Below, piece by piece: positions 49,190 through 57,617 of a DNA stretch of 64,000 nucleotides (position 1 is the first letter of the stretch; each line of letters opens with the position of its first letter). The DNA is from Myxococcus sp. CA023 (GTDB lineage: Bacteria; Myxococcota; Myxococcia; Myxococcales; Myxococcaceae): positions 1 to 64,000 of the forward strand of contig NZ_JAAEAH010000002.1 in assembly GCF_010998615.1 (NCBI RefSeq), given 5' to 3'. The translations under genes and the position numbers were made by a program. The notes beneath the pieces were generated by a model, which was not told the origin of the DNA, made no database searches, and worked only from the letters and a program-made list of their open reading frames with translations.

Positions 49190-50749
49190 ATGTCGGCCTC
49201 CCTTCTCGAAGTGTTCCTGGACCACGCACACCGCGCGCCCGAGCGGCCCCTGCTGACGTTCGAGCAGGAGCGCTTCACCTACGGACAGTTCGCCACGCAC
49301 GTCATGGCCTTCGCCCGGGGCCTCAAGCAGCGCGGGCTCCAGCCGGGGGAGCGGGTGGCGCTCTTCCTGGAGAACAGCGCCCGCTTCGCCATCGCCTACC
49401 TGGGTGTGCAGGCCGCGGGCGGCGTGGTGGTGTTGGTCAACACCGCCTACCGGCAGGTGGAGCTGGCCCACATCCTGTCCGACGCGGAGGTCTGCGGCTG
49501 CGTCACCGGCGCGGCGGGCGCCGCGGAGCTGGTGCCGCTGCGGGCCCAGCTGCCCTCGCTCCAGTGGCTCATCACCGTGGAGCGCTCCACCACCGCGCTG
49601 CCCGAGTCGCTCACGGAGGTCCCCTTCGACACGCTGCTCGCGGAGGGCACCTCCGCCACCGCGCCGCTGGTGATGCCACGTCCGGAGGACCTGGCGGTGC
49701 TGGGCTACACCTCCGGCACCACCGGCCGCTCCAAGGGCGCCATGCTGCTGCACCGCAACCTGCTGGCCAACGTGCGGGCCGTCACCGAGGCGTGGCGCTG
49801 GACGGAGCAGGACCGGCTGCTGCTCACCCTGCCGCTGTTCCACACCCACGGCCTGATGGTGGGCCTGCACGGCACGCTGTTCACCGGCGCCAACGTGGAC
49901 CTGCGCCGCCGCTTCAACGCCGCCGAGTCCCTGACCGCGCTGCGCGATGACGCCTCGCTCACGATGTTCTTCGGCGTTCCCACCATGTACAGCCGCCTGC
50001 TGGAGGAGGCCCGCGCGTCACGCGTGAAGCCGCGCGCGCTGCGCCTGTGGGTGTCCGGCTCGGCGCCGCTCAGTCCCCAGCTCTTCGCGGACATCGAAGC
50101 GGAGCTGGGCGCCCGCATCCTGGAGCGCTACGGGATGACGGAGACCATCATGAACACCACCAACCCCTACGAGGGCGAGCGCCGCCCCGGCACGGTGGGC
50201 TTCCCCTACCCCGGCCAGGAGGCCCGCGTGGTGGACGTGCGCACGCGCCAGCCGCTGCCGCGCGGCGAGACGGGCGAAATCGAGGTGCGGGGCCCCCACG
50301 TCTTCGCCGGGTACTGGCGCCGCCAGGACGCCACCGCCGAGTCCTTCGACGCGGACGGGTGGTTCCGCACGGGCGACCTGGGGGATGTGGACGCGGACGG
50401 CTACCTGCGCATCACCGGACGGGCGCGCGAGCTCATCATCAGCGGCGGCTTCAACGTGTACCCGCGCGAGGTGGAGGAGGTGCTCGCCATGCACCCAGGC
50501 GTCGCGGAGGTCGCGGTACTGGGCCTGCCGGACTCGGACCTGGGCGAGCAGGTGGTGGCCGTGGTGGTGCCACACCCGGGGGCGACCCCGCCGGAATCCC
50601 AGTCCCTGGTGGACTGGTGCAAGGACCGGCTCGCCAGCTTCAAGAAGCCGCGCCAGGTCGTCTTCACGGATGCGCTGCCGCGCAATGCGTTGGGCAAGGT
50701 GCAGAAGCACCTCCTCCGGGCAGCACTGGTGCCACCTGGCACGCGATGA
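49190..50749 (+). CDS. Malonyl-CoA-synthetase-like AMP-dependent acyl-CoA ligase
   Basis: A 519-residue member of the ANL adenylating family. Core motifs are 'GYTSGTTGRSKGAML' (P-loop), 'YGMTETIMNTTNPYEGERRPG', 'GWFRTGDLGDVDADGYLRITGRARELII' (in part) and the C-terminal catalytic lysine in 'RNALGKVQKHLLR'. The run 'GMTET-MNT-NPY-GERRPGTVGFP' and 'GKVQK' resemble malonyl/methylmalonyl-CoA synthetases (MatB) more than long-chain fatty-acid ligases, but other short-chain acids are possible. The ATG at 49190 is preceded by AAGGTG and begins the domain; the longer upstream frame is a shadow. Divergent from the efflux operon. Confidence 0.8.
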   Translation: MSASLLEVFLDHAHRAPERPLLTFEQERFTYGQFATHVMAFARGLKQRGLQPGERVALFLENSARFAIAYLGVQAAGGVVVLVNTAYRQVELAHILSDAEVCGCVTGAAGAAELVPLRAQLPSLQWLITVERSTTALPESLTEVPFDTLLAEGTSATAPLVMPRPEDLAVLGYTSGTTGRSKGAMLLHRNLLANVRAVTEAWRWTEQDRLLLTLPLFHTHGLMVGLHGTLFTGANVDLRRRFNAAESLTALRDDASLTMFFGVPTMYSRLLEEARASRVKPRALRLWVSGSAPLSPQLFADIEAELGARILERYGMTETIMNTTNPYEGERRPGTVGFPYPGQEARVVDVRTRQPLPRGETGEIEVRGPHVFAGYWRRQDATAESFDADGWFRTGDLGDVDADGYLRITGRARELIISGGFNVYPREVEEVLAMHPGVAEVAVLGLPDSDLGEQVVAVVVPHPGATPPESQSLVDWCKDRLASFKKPRQVVFTDALPRNALGKVQKHLLRAALVPPGTR

Positions 50750-50850
50750 GCCGCGCGTCCACCGCACGGTTCCGAACAGACGCCGCGCAATTGCATGGCG
50801 TGGGCACCTTGCTGGCCTAGGGTTCGCGCCCAAGACGGAAGGAGCATCGT

Positions 50851-52395
50851 GTGACGGACACCTCTGAGCGGCCGGACGAACCCGACGCGCGGGTTCCCAG
50901 CGGCGTGCCAGGGCTGGACGCGCTCCTGCGCGGCGGCTTTCTTCGCGGAGGCACGTACATCATCACGGGGGCGCCGGGGACGGGGAAGACCATCCTCGGC
51001 AACCAGTTCTGCTTCGCCACCGTGGCCCAGGGTGGCCGTGCCATCTACCTCACGGTGCTGGGGGAATCCCACGCGCGGATGATGCTGCACTTGCGGAGCA
51101 TGCGCTTCTTCCACGCGGAAGAGGTCGGCCGCGCCCTGAGCTACGAAAGCGGCTCCGCCGCCCTCAAGGCGGAAGGGTTGGCGGGCCTCAGCAAGCTCAT
51201 CTTCCGCGCGGTGCGCGAGCACGGCGCCACGGTGCTGGTGGTGGACGGCCTGGTGGCCATGGAGGAGCGCTCCGAGGACCCGCTGAGCTTCCGGGAGTTC
51301 CTCCACGGCCTCTGCGTCCACAACGCGCTCGCGGGCTGCACCACGCTGCTGCTCACCGGGCAGCGCGGCGACCCGTCCGACCCACGCTACGCCATGGTGG
51401 ACGGCGTCGTCGCCCTGGCCCAGGAGCGCGTGGGCGTGAAGTCGGTGCGCCTGGCCGAGGTGACGAAGTTCCGCGGCGGCCCCCAGATCCCCGGGCGCCA
51501 CGGCTTCGAGATTTCCGACAACGGCCTGTCCATCCATCCCCGCATCGAAGCCCTCCACACGCGGCTGCCCACGCGCACGCCCTCGACGGACGCGCGGCTC
51601 ACCTTCGGCATCCCCGCGCTGGACGAGATGCTCTCCGGCGGCCTGGTGCGGGATTCGTCCACGCTGGTGGCGGGCCCGCCCGGCAGCGGCAAGACGCAGC
51701 TGGGGCTGCACTTCCTGGCGGAGGGCGCACGCCGGCAAGAGCCCGGGCTGCTCCTCGGCTTCGTGGAGACGCCGGCCCGGCTGGTCAACAGGGCGGAGCG
51801 GCTGGGGCTGGGGCTGGGCGGACCTGTGGACGCGGGCCGGGTCCACCTGGTGACCCGCGTGGCGGCGGAGACGCAGCCGGACGCGCTGGCCGAAGAGCTG
51901 TTCGGGTGGGTGAAACAACACGGCATCCAGCGGCTGGTGCTGGACGGACTGGAGTCCTTCTGTCAGGAACTCACGGACTCCGAGCGCACGCCCCGCTTCC
52001 TCGCCGCCCTCATGCACGAACTGCTCAACCTGGGCGTCACCTCGCTGGTCCTCCAGCAGACGCGCGCGCTCGCCGCACCGGAGGCGGACGCGCGGCTGGA
52101 CGTGGAGGCGCTCGTCGACAACGTCCTGGTGCTGCGGATGGTGGCGCTGCGCTCGCGGCACTACCGCGTGATCTCCGTGCTGAAGGCGCGGGAGAGCGAG
52201 CACGACACGGCCCAGCGCCTGTTCTCCATGACGCCTCGGGGCATCGAAGTCGCGGCGGACAGTGAGAGCGCGGAGGCCCTCTTCAACGGGCAGGCCCCGT
52301 CCCACGCGGCGCCCCCGCGGAAGCCGAAACGCAAGACAGGGAGCAAACCGGTCCGGCGCGGCAAGCCGTCCCGGCGTGGGGGGCGTGGCGTATGA
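50851..52395 (+). CDS. KaiC-like double RecA-fold ATPase
   Basis: A 514-residue protein with two KaiC domains: Walker A 'GAPGTGKT' at residues 40-47 and 'GPPGSGKT' at 275-282; Walker B-like 'VLVVDGLVAM' and 'RLVLDGLESF'. In circadian KaiC each domain has a catalytic Glu pair in an 'EET' or 'EES'-type motif. Here the first Glu is replaced (LGES in domain 1, FVET in domain 2), so only one acidic residue remains in each. A C-terminal tail is highly basic (KPKRKTGSKPVRRGKP). AAGGAG precedes the GTG. The response regulator start overlaps its stop by 4 nt, indicating a joint signalling role rather than a clock. Confidence 0.87.
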   Translation: MTDTSERPDEPDARVPSGVPGLDALLRGGFLRGGTYIITGAPGTGKTILGNQFCFATVAQGGRAIYLTVLGESHARMMLHLRSMRFFHAEEVGRALSYESGSAALKAEGLAGLSKLIFRAVREHGATVLVVDGLVAMEERSEDPLSFREFLHGLCVHNALAGCTTLLLTGQRGDPSDPRYAMVDGVVALAQERVGVKSVRLAEVTKFRGGPQIPGRHGFEISDNGLSIHPRIEALHTRLPTRTPSTDARLTFGIPALDEMLSGGLVRDSSTLVAGPPGSGKTQLGLHFLAEGARRQEPGLLLGFVETPARLVNRAERLGLGLGGPVDAGRVHLVTRVAAETQPDALAEELFGWVKQHGIQRLVLDGLESFCQELTDSERTPRFLAALMHELLNLGVTSLVLQQTRALAAPEADARLDVEALVDNVLVLRMVALRSRHYRVISVLKARESEHDTAQRLFSMTPRGIEVAADSESAEALFNGQAPSHAAPPRKPKRKTGSKPVRRGKPSRRGGRGV

Positions 52396-52760
52396 AGCGG
52401 CTTCTCATCGTGGACGACGAGCTGGCCATCGTCGAGGCGCTCCAGGACATCCTGTCCGTGGAGGGCTACGACATCGACACCGCGTTCAACGGCGCCGAAG
52501 GCCTGCACCGCATGGCGGACGCGAAGCCGGACCTGGTGCTGCTGGACTTGATGATGCCCGTCATGGACGGCCGGGAGATGCTGCGCCGCATGCGCGAGGA
52601 CGCCGGCCTGCGAGGCATCCCCGTGGTGGTGATGAGCGCCGGCCGCATCTCCGACGAGGAGCGCCGCTCCAGCGCGCGCTTCCTCGCCAAGCCCTTCGAA
52701 CTGGACGTGCTGCTCGACACCATCGCCGAGCTGCTCGTCGAGCCCCAGCCCAACGCCTAG
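52392..52760 (+). CDS. Single-domain response regulator coupled to the KaiC-like gene
   Basis: A 122-residue receiver with no output domain: 'LLIVDDELAIVEAL' (acidic pair), phospho-acceptor in 'LVLLDLMMPVMDG' (Asp about 53), Thr/Ser switch in 'VVVMSAG' and Lys in 'FLAKPF'. It begins ATGA within the stop of the KaiC-like ATPase, so the two are translationally coupled. Single-domain receivers often act by protein contact, here possibly on the ATPase. The stop shares a CTAG with the convergent oligoribonuclease stop. Confidence 0.93.
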   Translation: MKRLLIVDDELAIVEALQDILSVEGYDIDTAFNGAEGLHRMADAKPDLVLLDLMMPVMDGREMLRRMREDAGLRGIPVVVMSAGRISDEERRSSARFLAKPFELDVLLDTIAELLVEPQPNA

Positions 52761-53308
52761 GCCGGCGTCCCGCGGAAGAGGGTGTCGCGGTAGTACTGCA
52801 GCTCAGAGATGCTGGCGCGCACGTCCGCCAGGGCGGTGTGCCCGCTGGGCGGCTTGCGCGGCTCCACCAGGTTCGGATACCAGGCGCGCGTCAACACCTT
52901 GAGGCTCGTCACATCCACCATGCGGTAGTGCAGGTAGCGCTCCAGCAGCGGCATGTAGCGGATGAGGAAGCGCCGGTCGGTGTGGATGGAGTTGCCGGCG
53001 AGGATGCCCTCGCCCAGGGCGCAGTGCTCGGTGACGAGCGCCATCACGTCCCGCTCCGCCACGCGCAACGAGGTGTTGGAGGCACGCACCTTCTCCAGGA
53101 GCCCGTTGCGGGTGTGCATCTCCCGGACGACGGGCTCCATGCGCAGGAGCACCTCCTCCGGCTGCCAGATGACGCGCTCAATCTCCGCGATGGGCCGCAA
53201 ATCCGGACCGGTGATGATGACGCCCACCTCGATGATGGAACACGTCTCCGGATCCAACCCGGTCATCTCCAGGTCCAGCCACACGAAGCGCTGCTCACTC
53301 GAAATCAT
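52757..53308 (-). CDS. orn: Oligoribonuclease
   Basis: A 183-residue DEDDh exonuclease: 'FVWLDLEMTGLDPETCSIIEV' (first D and E), 'WQPEEVLL', 'AGNSIHTDRRFL' (second D, with the Orn-typical GNSIxxDRxFL), 'YRMVDVTSLKVL' and 'HTALADVRASI' (final His/Asp). The length and 'SIHTDR' motif match Orn, which degrades di- to five-nucleotide RNAs, including pGpG from cyclic-di-GMP breakdown. It is essential in many bacteria. Convergent with the response regulator, sharing the stop-codon palindrome CTAG. Confidence 0.95.
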   Translation of the reverse strand: MISSEQRFVWLDLEMTGLDPETCSIIEVGVIITGPDLRPIAEIERVIWQPEEVLLRMEPVVREMHTRNGLLEKVRASNTSLRVAERDVMALVTEHCALGEGILAGNSIHTDRRFLIRYMPLLERYLHYRMVDVTSLKVLTRAWYPNLVEPRKPPSGHTALADVRASISELQYYRDTLFRGTPA

Positions 53309-53347
53309 GCGGCGGACCCTACCAGCCCGTGCGTGTGCCCGGGGCGC

Positions 53348-54544
53348 TCATTGCTCCACGTCCGTGTGGACATCCACATCCGAAGCCAGCGTCCGGTGCA
53401 CCGGGCAGCGGTCCGCGATGGCCACCAGCGCCGCGCGCTGCGCGTCCGTCAGCGGGCCCTCCAGCTTCACCGTGCGCTGCAGCCGGTCCATCTTCCCGTC
53501 CTTCGTCTCGCACTCCTCGCACGCCTTCGCGTGCACCTTCTCGTGGCTCATCCGCACGTGGACATGCTCCAGCGGCCAGCCCTTGCGCGCCGCATAGAGC
53601 CGCAGCGTCATCGCGGTGCACGCCCCCAGCGCGGCCGTCAGCAGTCCGTAGGGCGTGGGGCCGGTGTCCTCGCCGCCCACCGACAGCGGCTCATCCGAGC
53701 GCAGCCGGTGCGACCCCACGCGGATGTCCTGGGCGAAGCGGCCCTCACCCGCCTCGTGGACCTCCACCACGCCCGGGGGCAGGGGCGCCTCACGCTCCCG
53801 CACCGGTGTCACCTGCCGCGCGGCCCACACCCCCAGCACGTCGGCGGCATGGCCCGCGTCCGCGTCGTGGGACAGGAAGTGGTCCGCGCCCTCCAGCAGC
53901 ATCAGGCTGGCCGGACGGCGGGCCATGGCCATCCACCGCCGGGCGTGCTCGATCGGCACGTACCGGTCCGCCGGCGCATGCAGCACCAGCAGCTCGCCCG
54001 GAAAGGCGTTCAGCGCCCGCCGCAGGTGCGCCTCGCCGATGTCCTGGAGGAAGCGGCGCGTGAGGCGCAGACGGCCCGGCCCGAAGTCGAGCTCGCCCTC
54101 ACCCGCCTCCCGCGCGGTGGAAGACAGCCGTTCGAGCAACGGTCCACCGCCCACCGGCGCATTCACCAGCGCCAGCGCGGCCACCTCCGAAAGCCGGGGC
54201 AGCGCCGCGGCCGCCGCCGTGCCGCCCAGGCTGTGCCCCACCAGCAGGCGCACCGGCGGGTAGCGCTCCCGAAGCCACGCCGCCGCGGCCTCCACCGCCT
54301 CCACCGAGGGCACCGTGTCCGGCCGCGTCCCGGCAGTTGCAGGCGCGGTGAAGTCCAGCGACAGCACCGCGAAGCCGCGGGCCACCAGCGCATGGGCCAG
54401 CCGGGAAGGTGCCGGTGATGGCCCCAGACACGCGAAGCACCCCACCCGCACCGCGCTGGCCACGGGCCTGCCGGGTGGCAGGTCCAGCCGCGCCGTCACC
54501 ACCGAGCCCTCCGCGCCTCGCAGCGCCACGTCCCGCGCGCCCAT
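53348..54544 (-). CDS. Alpha/beta hydrolase-OsmC fusion
   Basis: A 398-residue bifunctional protein. Residues about 1-250 are an alpha/beta hydrolase with nucleophile elbow 'VGHSLGG', 'LVLHAPADRYVP' and 'GADHFLS' supplying Asp and His. Residues about 260-398 are an OsmC/Ohr-like domain with 'ALGACTAMTLRLYAARKGWPL' carrying one redox Cys and 'ADRCPVHRTL' the other. OsmC-type proteins reduce organic peroxides. Fused hydrolase-OsmC proteins occur in many bacteria; the hydrolase may release the peroxide substrate. It follows the archease gene by 3 nt on the same strand. Confidence 0.9.
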   Translation of the reverse strand: MGARDVALRGAEGSVVTARLDLPPGRPVASAVRVGCFACLGPSPAPSRLAHALVARGFAVLSLDFTAPATAGTRPDTVPSVEAVEAAAAWLRERYPPVRLLVGHSLGGTAAAAALPRLSEVAALALVNAPVGGGPLLERLSSTAREAGEGELDFGPGRLRLTRRFLQDIGEAHLRRALNAFPGELLVLHAPADRYVPIEHARRWMAMARRPASLMLLEGADHFLSHDADAGHAADVLGVWAARQVTPVREREAPLPPGVVEVHEAGEGRFAQDIRVGSHRLRSDEPLSVGGEDTGPTPYGLLTAALGACTAMTLRLYAARKGWPLEHVHVRMSHEKVHAKACEECETKDGKMDRLQRTVKLEGPLTDAQRAALVAIADRCPVHRTLASDVDVHTDVEQ

Positions 54545-54547
54545 GCG

Positions 54548-55000
54548 TCACAGCTCCACTTCGCACTCAGCCGTCCACAGGCCATCCGCGCCCTGGGACA
54601 CACGCGTGTCCACCAGCGACACGCCCCGCACGTCTCGCGCGAAGGGGTGGCGCTCCCGGTCCAACGGCTCACCGAAGGCGTGGCCGAAGAGGCGCGTGCC
54701 GTCCATGCGCACCGCGAAGCACCGGAAACACAGGCGGCGCGCCGCCATCTTGTGGACGATGGCGCGCAGCCAGTCCGCCAGCAGCCGCTCCGGCGCCGTC
54801 GCCTCGCACACCAACTCCACCTCCTCGCGCACCTCCACCAGCGCGGGGTCCACCACCAGCGCGCACAACGCCACCGCGGCCTGCTCGAAGGCCTCTTCCA
54901 GCGAGCGCCCCCGTCCCCGCACCACGCGCTCCGAGCCGCGGGTGAGGTGCTCCCACCGAGGTATCGCCTCGCGCGCCGCCGACGCCTGCCCCGTCTCCAT
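54548..55000 (-). CDS. Archease-like protein
   Basis: A 150-residue archease-family protein: 'WEHLTRGSERVVRGRGRSLEEAFEQAAVALCALV' (in part; key SLEEAFEQAA), 'APERLLADWLRAIVHKMAARRLCFRCFAV', and the C-terminal 'ECEVEL'. Archease assists RtcB RNA ligase by promoting its guanylation. The usual 'DHTAD/GD' motif near the N-terminus is replaced by 'EHLTRGS', which may affect its metal site. No rtcB is adjacent; the neighbours are an OsmC-hydrolase and a dienelactone-type hydrolase. AAGGAGACGTC precedes the ATG. Confidence 0.78.
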   Translation of the reverse strand: METGQASAAREAIPRWEHLTRGSERVVRGRGRSLEEAFEQAAVALCALVVDPALVEVREEVELVCEATAPERLLADWLRAIVHKMAARRLCFRCFAVRMDGTRLFGHAFGEPLDRERHPFARDVRGVSLVDTRVSQGADGLWTAECEVEL

Positions 55001-55035
55001 GACGTCTCCTTCGTTGGTGTGTCCCGACGCCAGAC

Positions 55036-55728
55036 TCACGCGCGCGCCTCCGCGCCGACCCCGCCGAGGAAGCGGAGGAACCACGCGGCGGCCTGTCGGG
55101 CCACCTGCTCCAGCGCGCCGGGCTCCTCGAAGAGGTGCGTGGCCCCCGGGATGATTTGGATGCCCTTCAGGCCCTCCATCCGCGCGAGTGACGCCTCGTT
55201 CAACTCCAGCACGCCCACGTCCTGCCCGCCAACGAGCAGCAGCGTGGGCGCCTGCACGCGGGGCAACACCGGTCCGGCCAGGTCGGGCCGGCCGCCGCGC
55301 GACACCACGGCGTGGATGAGGTCCGGATGCAGGGCCGCCGCGACGAGCGCCGCCGCGGCGCCAGTGCTGGAGCCGAAGTAACCCATGCGCAGCACGGCCA
55401 GCGCCGGCTGCCGCTGCGCCCATTCCGTCACCGCCGCCAACCGCCGGGCGAGGAACGGGATGTCGAAGCGCAGCTCCCCGGTGCGCGAGTCCCCCACCTC
55501 CTCCGCTTCGCTCAGCAGGTCGAACAGCAGCGTGGCCAGCCCCTGCGCGCGAAGCGCACGCGCCACCGCGCGGTTGCGGGGACTGAAGCGGCTGCTGCCG
55601 CTGCCATGGGCGAAGATGACCAGGCCTCGCGCGCCGTCCGGGATGCCCAGGCTGCCCCCCAGCACCACGTCGCCCACCTGGACCTGCACCTCCCGGACGT
55701 CCGGATCCGTATTTCCTCCCTGCCACAT
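55036..55728 (-). CDS. Dienelactone-type alpha/beta hydrolase
   Basis: A 230-residue soluble hydrolase: oxyanion-region 'VIFAHGSGSSRFSPRNRAVA', nucleophile elbow 'GYFGSSTGAAAAL' (Ser), 'LLVGGQDVGVLELN' (Asp) and 'IPGATHLFEEPGALEQ' (His). The 'GSGSSR-SPRN-VA--L' motif is the one typical of hydrolases encoded beside phosphoribosyltransferase genes in stress-type clusters. AAGGAGG precedes the ATG. It lies 35 nt before archease and 29 nt after the phosphoribosyltransferase gene. Substrate unknown. Confidence 0.85.
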   Translation of the reverse strand: MWQGGNTDPDVREVQVQVGDVVLGGSLGIPDGARGLVIFAHGSGSSRFSPRNRAVARALRAQGLATLLFDLLSEAEEVGDSRTGELRFDIPFLARRLAAVTEWAQRQPALAVLRMGYFGSSTGAAAALVAAALHPDLIHAVVSRGGRPDLAGPVLPRVQAPTLLLVGGQDVGVLELNEASLARMEGLKGIQIIPGATHLFEEPGALEQVARQAAAWFLRFLGGVGAEARA

Positions 55729-55757
55729 GTCGTCCGTGCCTCCTTGTCTGTCTCGCG

Positions 55758-56441
55758 TCACATCCAGAAGCCGCCCAGGTCCGTGGACTCGAGGACCTCG
55801 CGCGGTTGCACGGGCTCCCGGGCGCGCACGAGCAACTGCCGCAGCTCCACGTCCGGCAACGGCCGGAAGTCGTCGTAGGCCTCCGACACGTCGCGCATCG
55901 CGGGCAGCACCTCCACGCAATGCACCGCGTCCGCTTCCGGGCGCACCCGGGCCAGCCCATGTGGGGTCCCCACGGGGACGCCCAGCACCAACCGGGCCGG
56001 GTGTTGCCGCCGCAGCACCTGGAGCGCGGCCATGGCCGTGGCGCCCGACACCAGCCCGTCATCCACCAGCAGCACCGTGCAGCCACCCATCGCGGGCTCC
56101 GAGGTGCCCCGCAGCCGCTGGACCTGATTGTCCACTTCCGAAGCCTCCGCCCGCGCCAGGCTCCGGGCCTCCACCTCCGGCAGGCCCAGGCCCCGCAGCG
56201 CGTCCCGGTCCAGGTAGATGCCGCCCCCTTCCGACACCGCGCCCAGCACCGTCATCCGGCCCGGCACGTCAATGCGGCGGGAGACCCAGACGTCCAGTGG
56301 CGCCTCCATCGCGTGGGCCACCTCGTACGCCACGCGGAGCCCGCCTCGCGCCAGGCCCAGCACACGCACCTCGCCGCCCCGGTAGGGCAACAGCCGCGCC
56401 GCCAGCCGGCGGCCCGCATCTGCTCGGTCCCGAAAGCGCAT
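55758..56441 (-). CDS. Phosphoribosyltransferase family protein
   Basis: A 227-residue type I phosphoribosyltransferase-fold protein. 'RFRDRADAGRRLA' opens the usual N-terminus. The PRPP-binding loop is 'VLLVDDGLVSGATAMAAL' with the two adjacent acidic residues. 'VLGLARGGLRVAYEVA' and 'PLDVWVSRRI' are also typical of the ComF/Apt-like group encoded next to dienelactone hydrolases. AAGGAGGAAGGACG precedes the ATG. It is divergent from the PRPP synthetase gene, whose product is its probable donor. Acceptor unknown. Confidence 0.88.
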   Translation of the reverse strand: MRFRDRADAGRRLAARLLPYRGGEVRVLGLARGGLRVAYEVAHAMEAPLDVWVSRRIDVPGRMTVLGAVSEGGGIYLDRDALRGLGLPEVEARSLARAEASEVDNQVQRLRGTSEPAMGGCTVLLVDDGLVSGATAMAALQVLRRQHPARLVLGVPVGTPHGLARVRPEADAVHCVEVLPAMRDVSEAYDDFRPLPDVELRQLLVRAREPVQPREVLESTDLGGFWM

Positions 56442-56585
56442 TGCGTCCTTCCTCCTTCCCACAAGGAAGTCACGAGGCCCGCGACTGGCGGCGGAGGGCC
56501 ATGCGGGGGCCGTCCCGGAGGGATGCTCGCGGGGGGACCGCCGGGGACGCACCGTCCGACCGGCAGGCGCGCTAGGGTGCGGCCC

Positions 56586-57482
56586 ATGGACCCTGTCCTC
56601 CTTGTTGGCACGGCGAGCCCCCACCTGGGACGCGCGCTCGGGCAAGCCCTGGGCGTAGCGCCCGCTGACTGCCACTTCGAGCGTTTCCCCGATGGGGAAA
56701 TGCACGTCGAGGTGCCCGAGCAGGTGCGAGGCCGCACCGTCATCCTGGTGCAGTCCACGACGCCACCCGCGGGCGAGCACCTGCTGGAGTTGTTGCTGAT
56801 GGCGGACGCGTGCTGGCGCATGGGGGCCGCCCGCCTGGAAGCCGTGGTGCCCTACCTGGGCTACGCGCGGCAGGACCGGCGCGCCAGGCCAGGGGAGCCC
56901 CTGGGCGGCCGGCTGGTGGCAGACCTGCTGTCACAGGGCCGCTTCGCGCGCGTGCTGGTGGTGGACCTGCACAGCCCCGCGCTGGAAGGCTGCTTCGGCG
57001 CGCCGCTGGAGCACCTCACCTCGCTGCCGCTGCTGGCGGACGCGCTGCGCGAGCATGTCACCGACACCTCCGTGGTGGTGGCGCCGGACCTGGGCGCGGT
57101 GAAGCGCGCGGAGGCCCTGGCGCGGCTGCTGAACCGGCCGTGGGCGGTGATTCACAAGGTGCGGCTGAGCGGAGACGAGGTCCACGCCAGCGGGCTGATG
57201 GGCGAGGTGCGGGGACGCCGACCGATTCTGGTGGATGACATGGTGTCCACCGGTGGCACCCTGGTCGCCGCCGCGGGCACCCTGCGCGACGCGGGCTGCA
57301 CGGAGGACTTCACGGTGGCGACGACCCACGCCCTGCTGGTGGGCCCCGCCGTGGAGCGCCTGCGCAACCTGCCGCTCACCCGGCTGGTGAGCACCGACAG
57401 CGTGGAGCCTGTCCTGGGGCTGCCGTTCCACCACCAGGTGGTGACGCTCGCGCCCCTGGTGGCCCGGGCCCTGCGGCCCTGA
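56586..57482 (+). CDS. Ribose-phosphate pyrophosphokinase (PRPP synthetase) homologue
   Basis: A 298-residue Prs-like enzyme: 'LVGTASPHLGRALGQALG', the flexible-loop Arg region 'YLGYARQDRRARPGEP', 'VVDLHSPALEGCFG' and the PRPP-loop 'ILVDDMVSTGGTLVAAA'. Compared with the usual 310-320 residues it is slightly short and several substitutions in the loops (ALEGCFG for IQGFF) indicate the class found outside the main purine pathway, so it may be an accessory paralogue. It makes PRPP from ribose-5-phosphate and ATP. It is divergent from the phosphoribosyltransferase gene, with a 144-bp shared promoter region. Confidence 0.86.
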   Translation: MDPVLLVGTASPHLGRALGQALGVAPADCHFERFPDGEMHVEVPEQVRGRTVILVQSTTPPAGEHLLELLLMADACWRMGAARLEAVVPYLGYARQDRRARPGEPLGGRLVADLLSQGRFARVLVVDLHSPALEGCFGAPLEHLTSLPLLADALREHVTDTSVVVAPDLGAVKRAEALARLLNRPWAVIHKVRLSGDEVHASGLMGEVRGRRPILVDDMVSTGGTLVAAAGTLRDAGCTEDFTVATTHALLVGPAVERLRNLPLTRLVSTDSVEPVLGLPFHHQVVTLAPLVARALRP

Positions 57483-57617
57483 CGGCCAGCGGACACTTCC
57501 CGCGCCCAGGCCCTGCCCGCCCGAGGGGGCCTGGGCTCCTCGGCAGCACCGCCAGCCAGGGTGTGGGGTGCCATTCTCCCGCCCCAACGCACGGAGTCGG
57601 TTAGGCTCCCCGGCACC

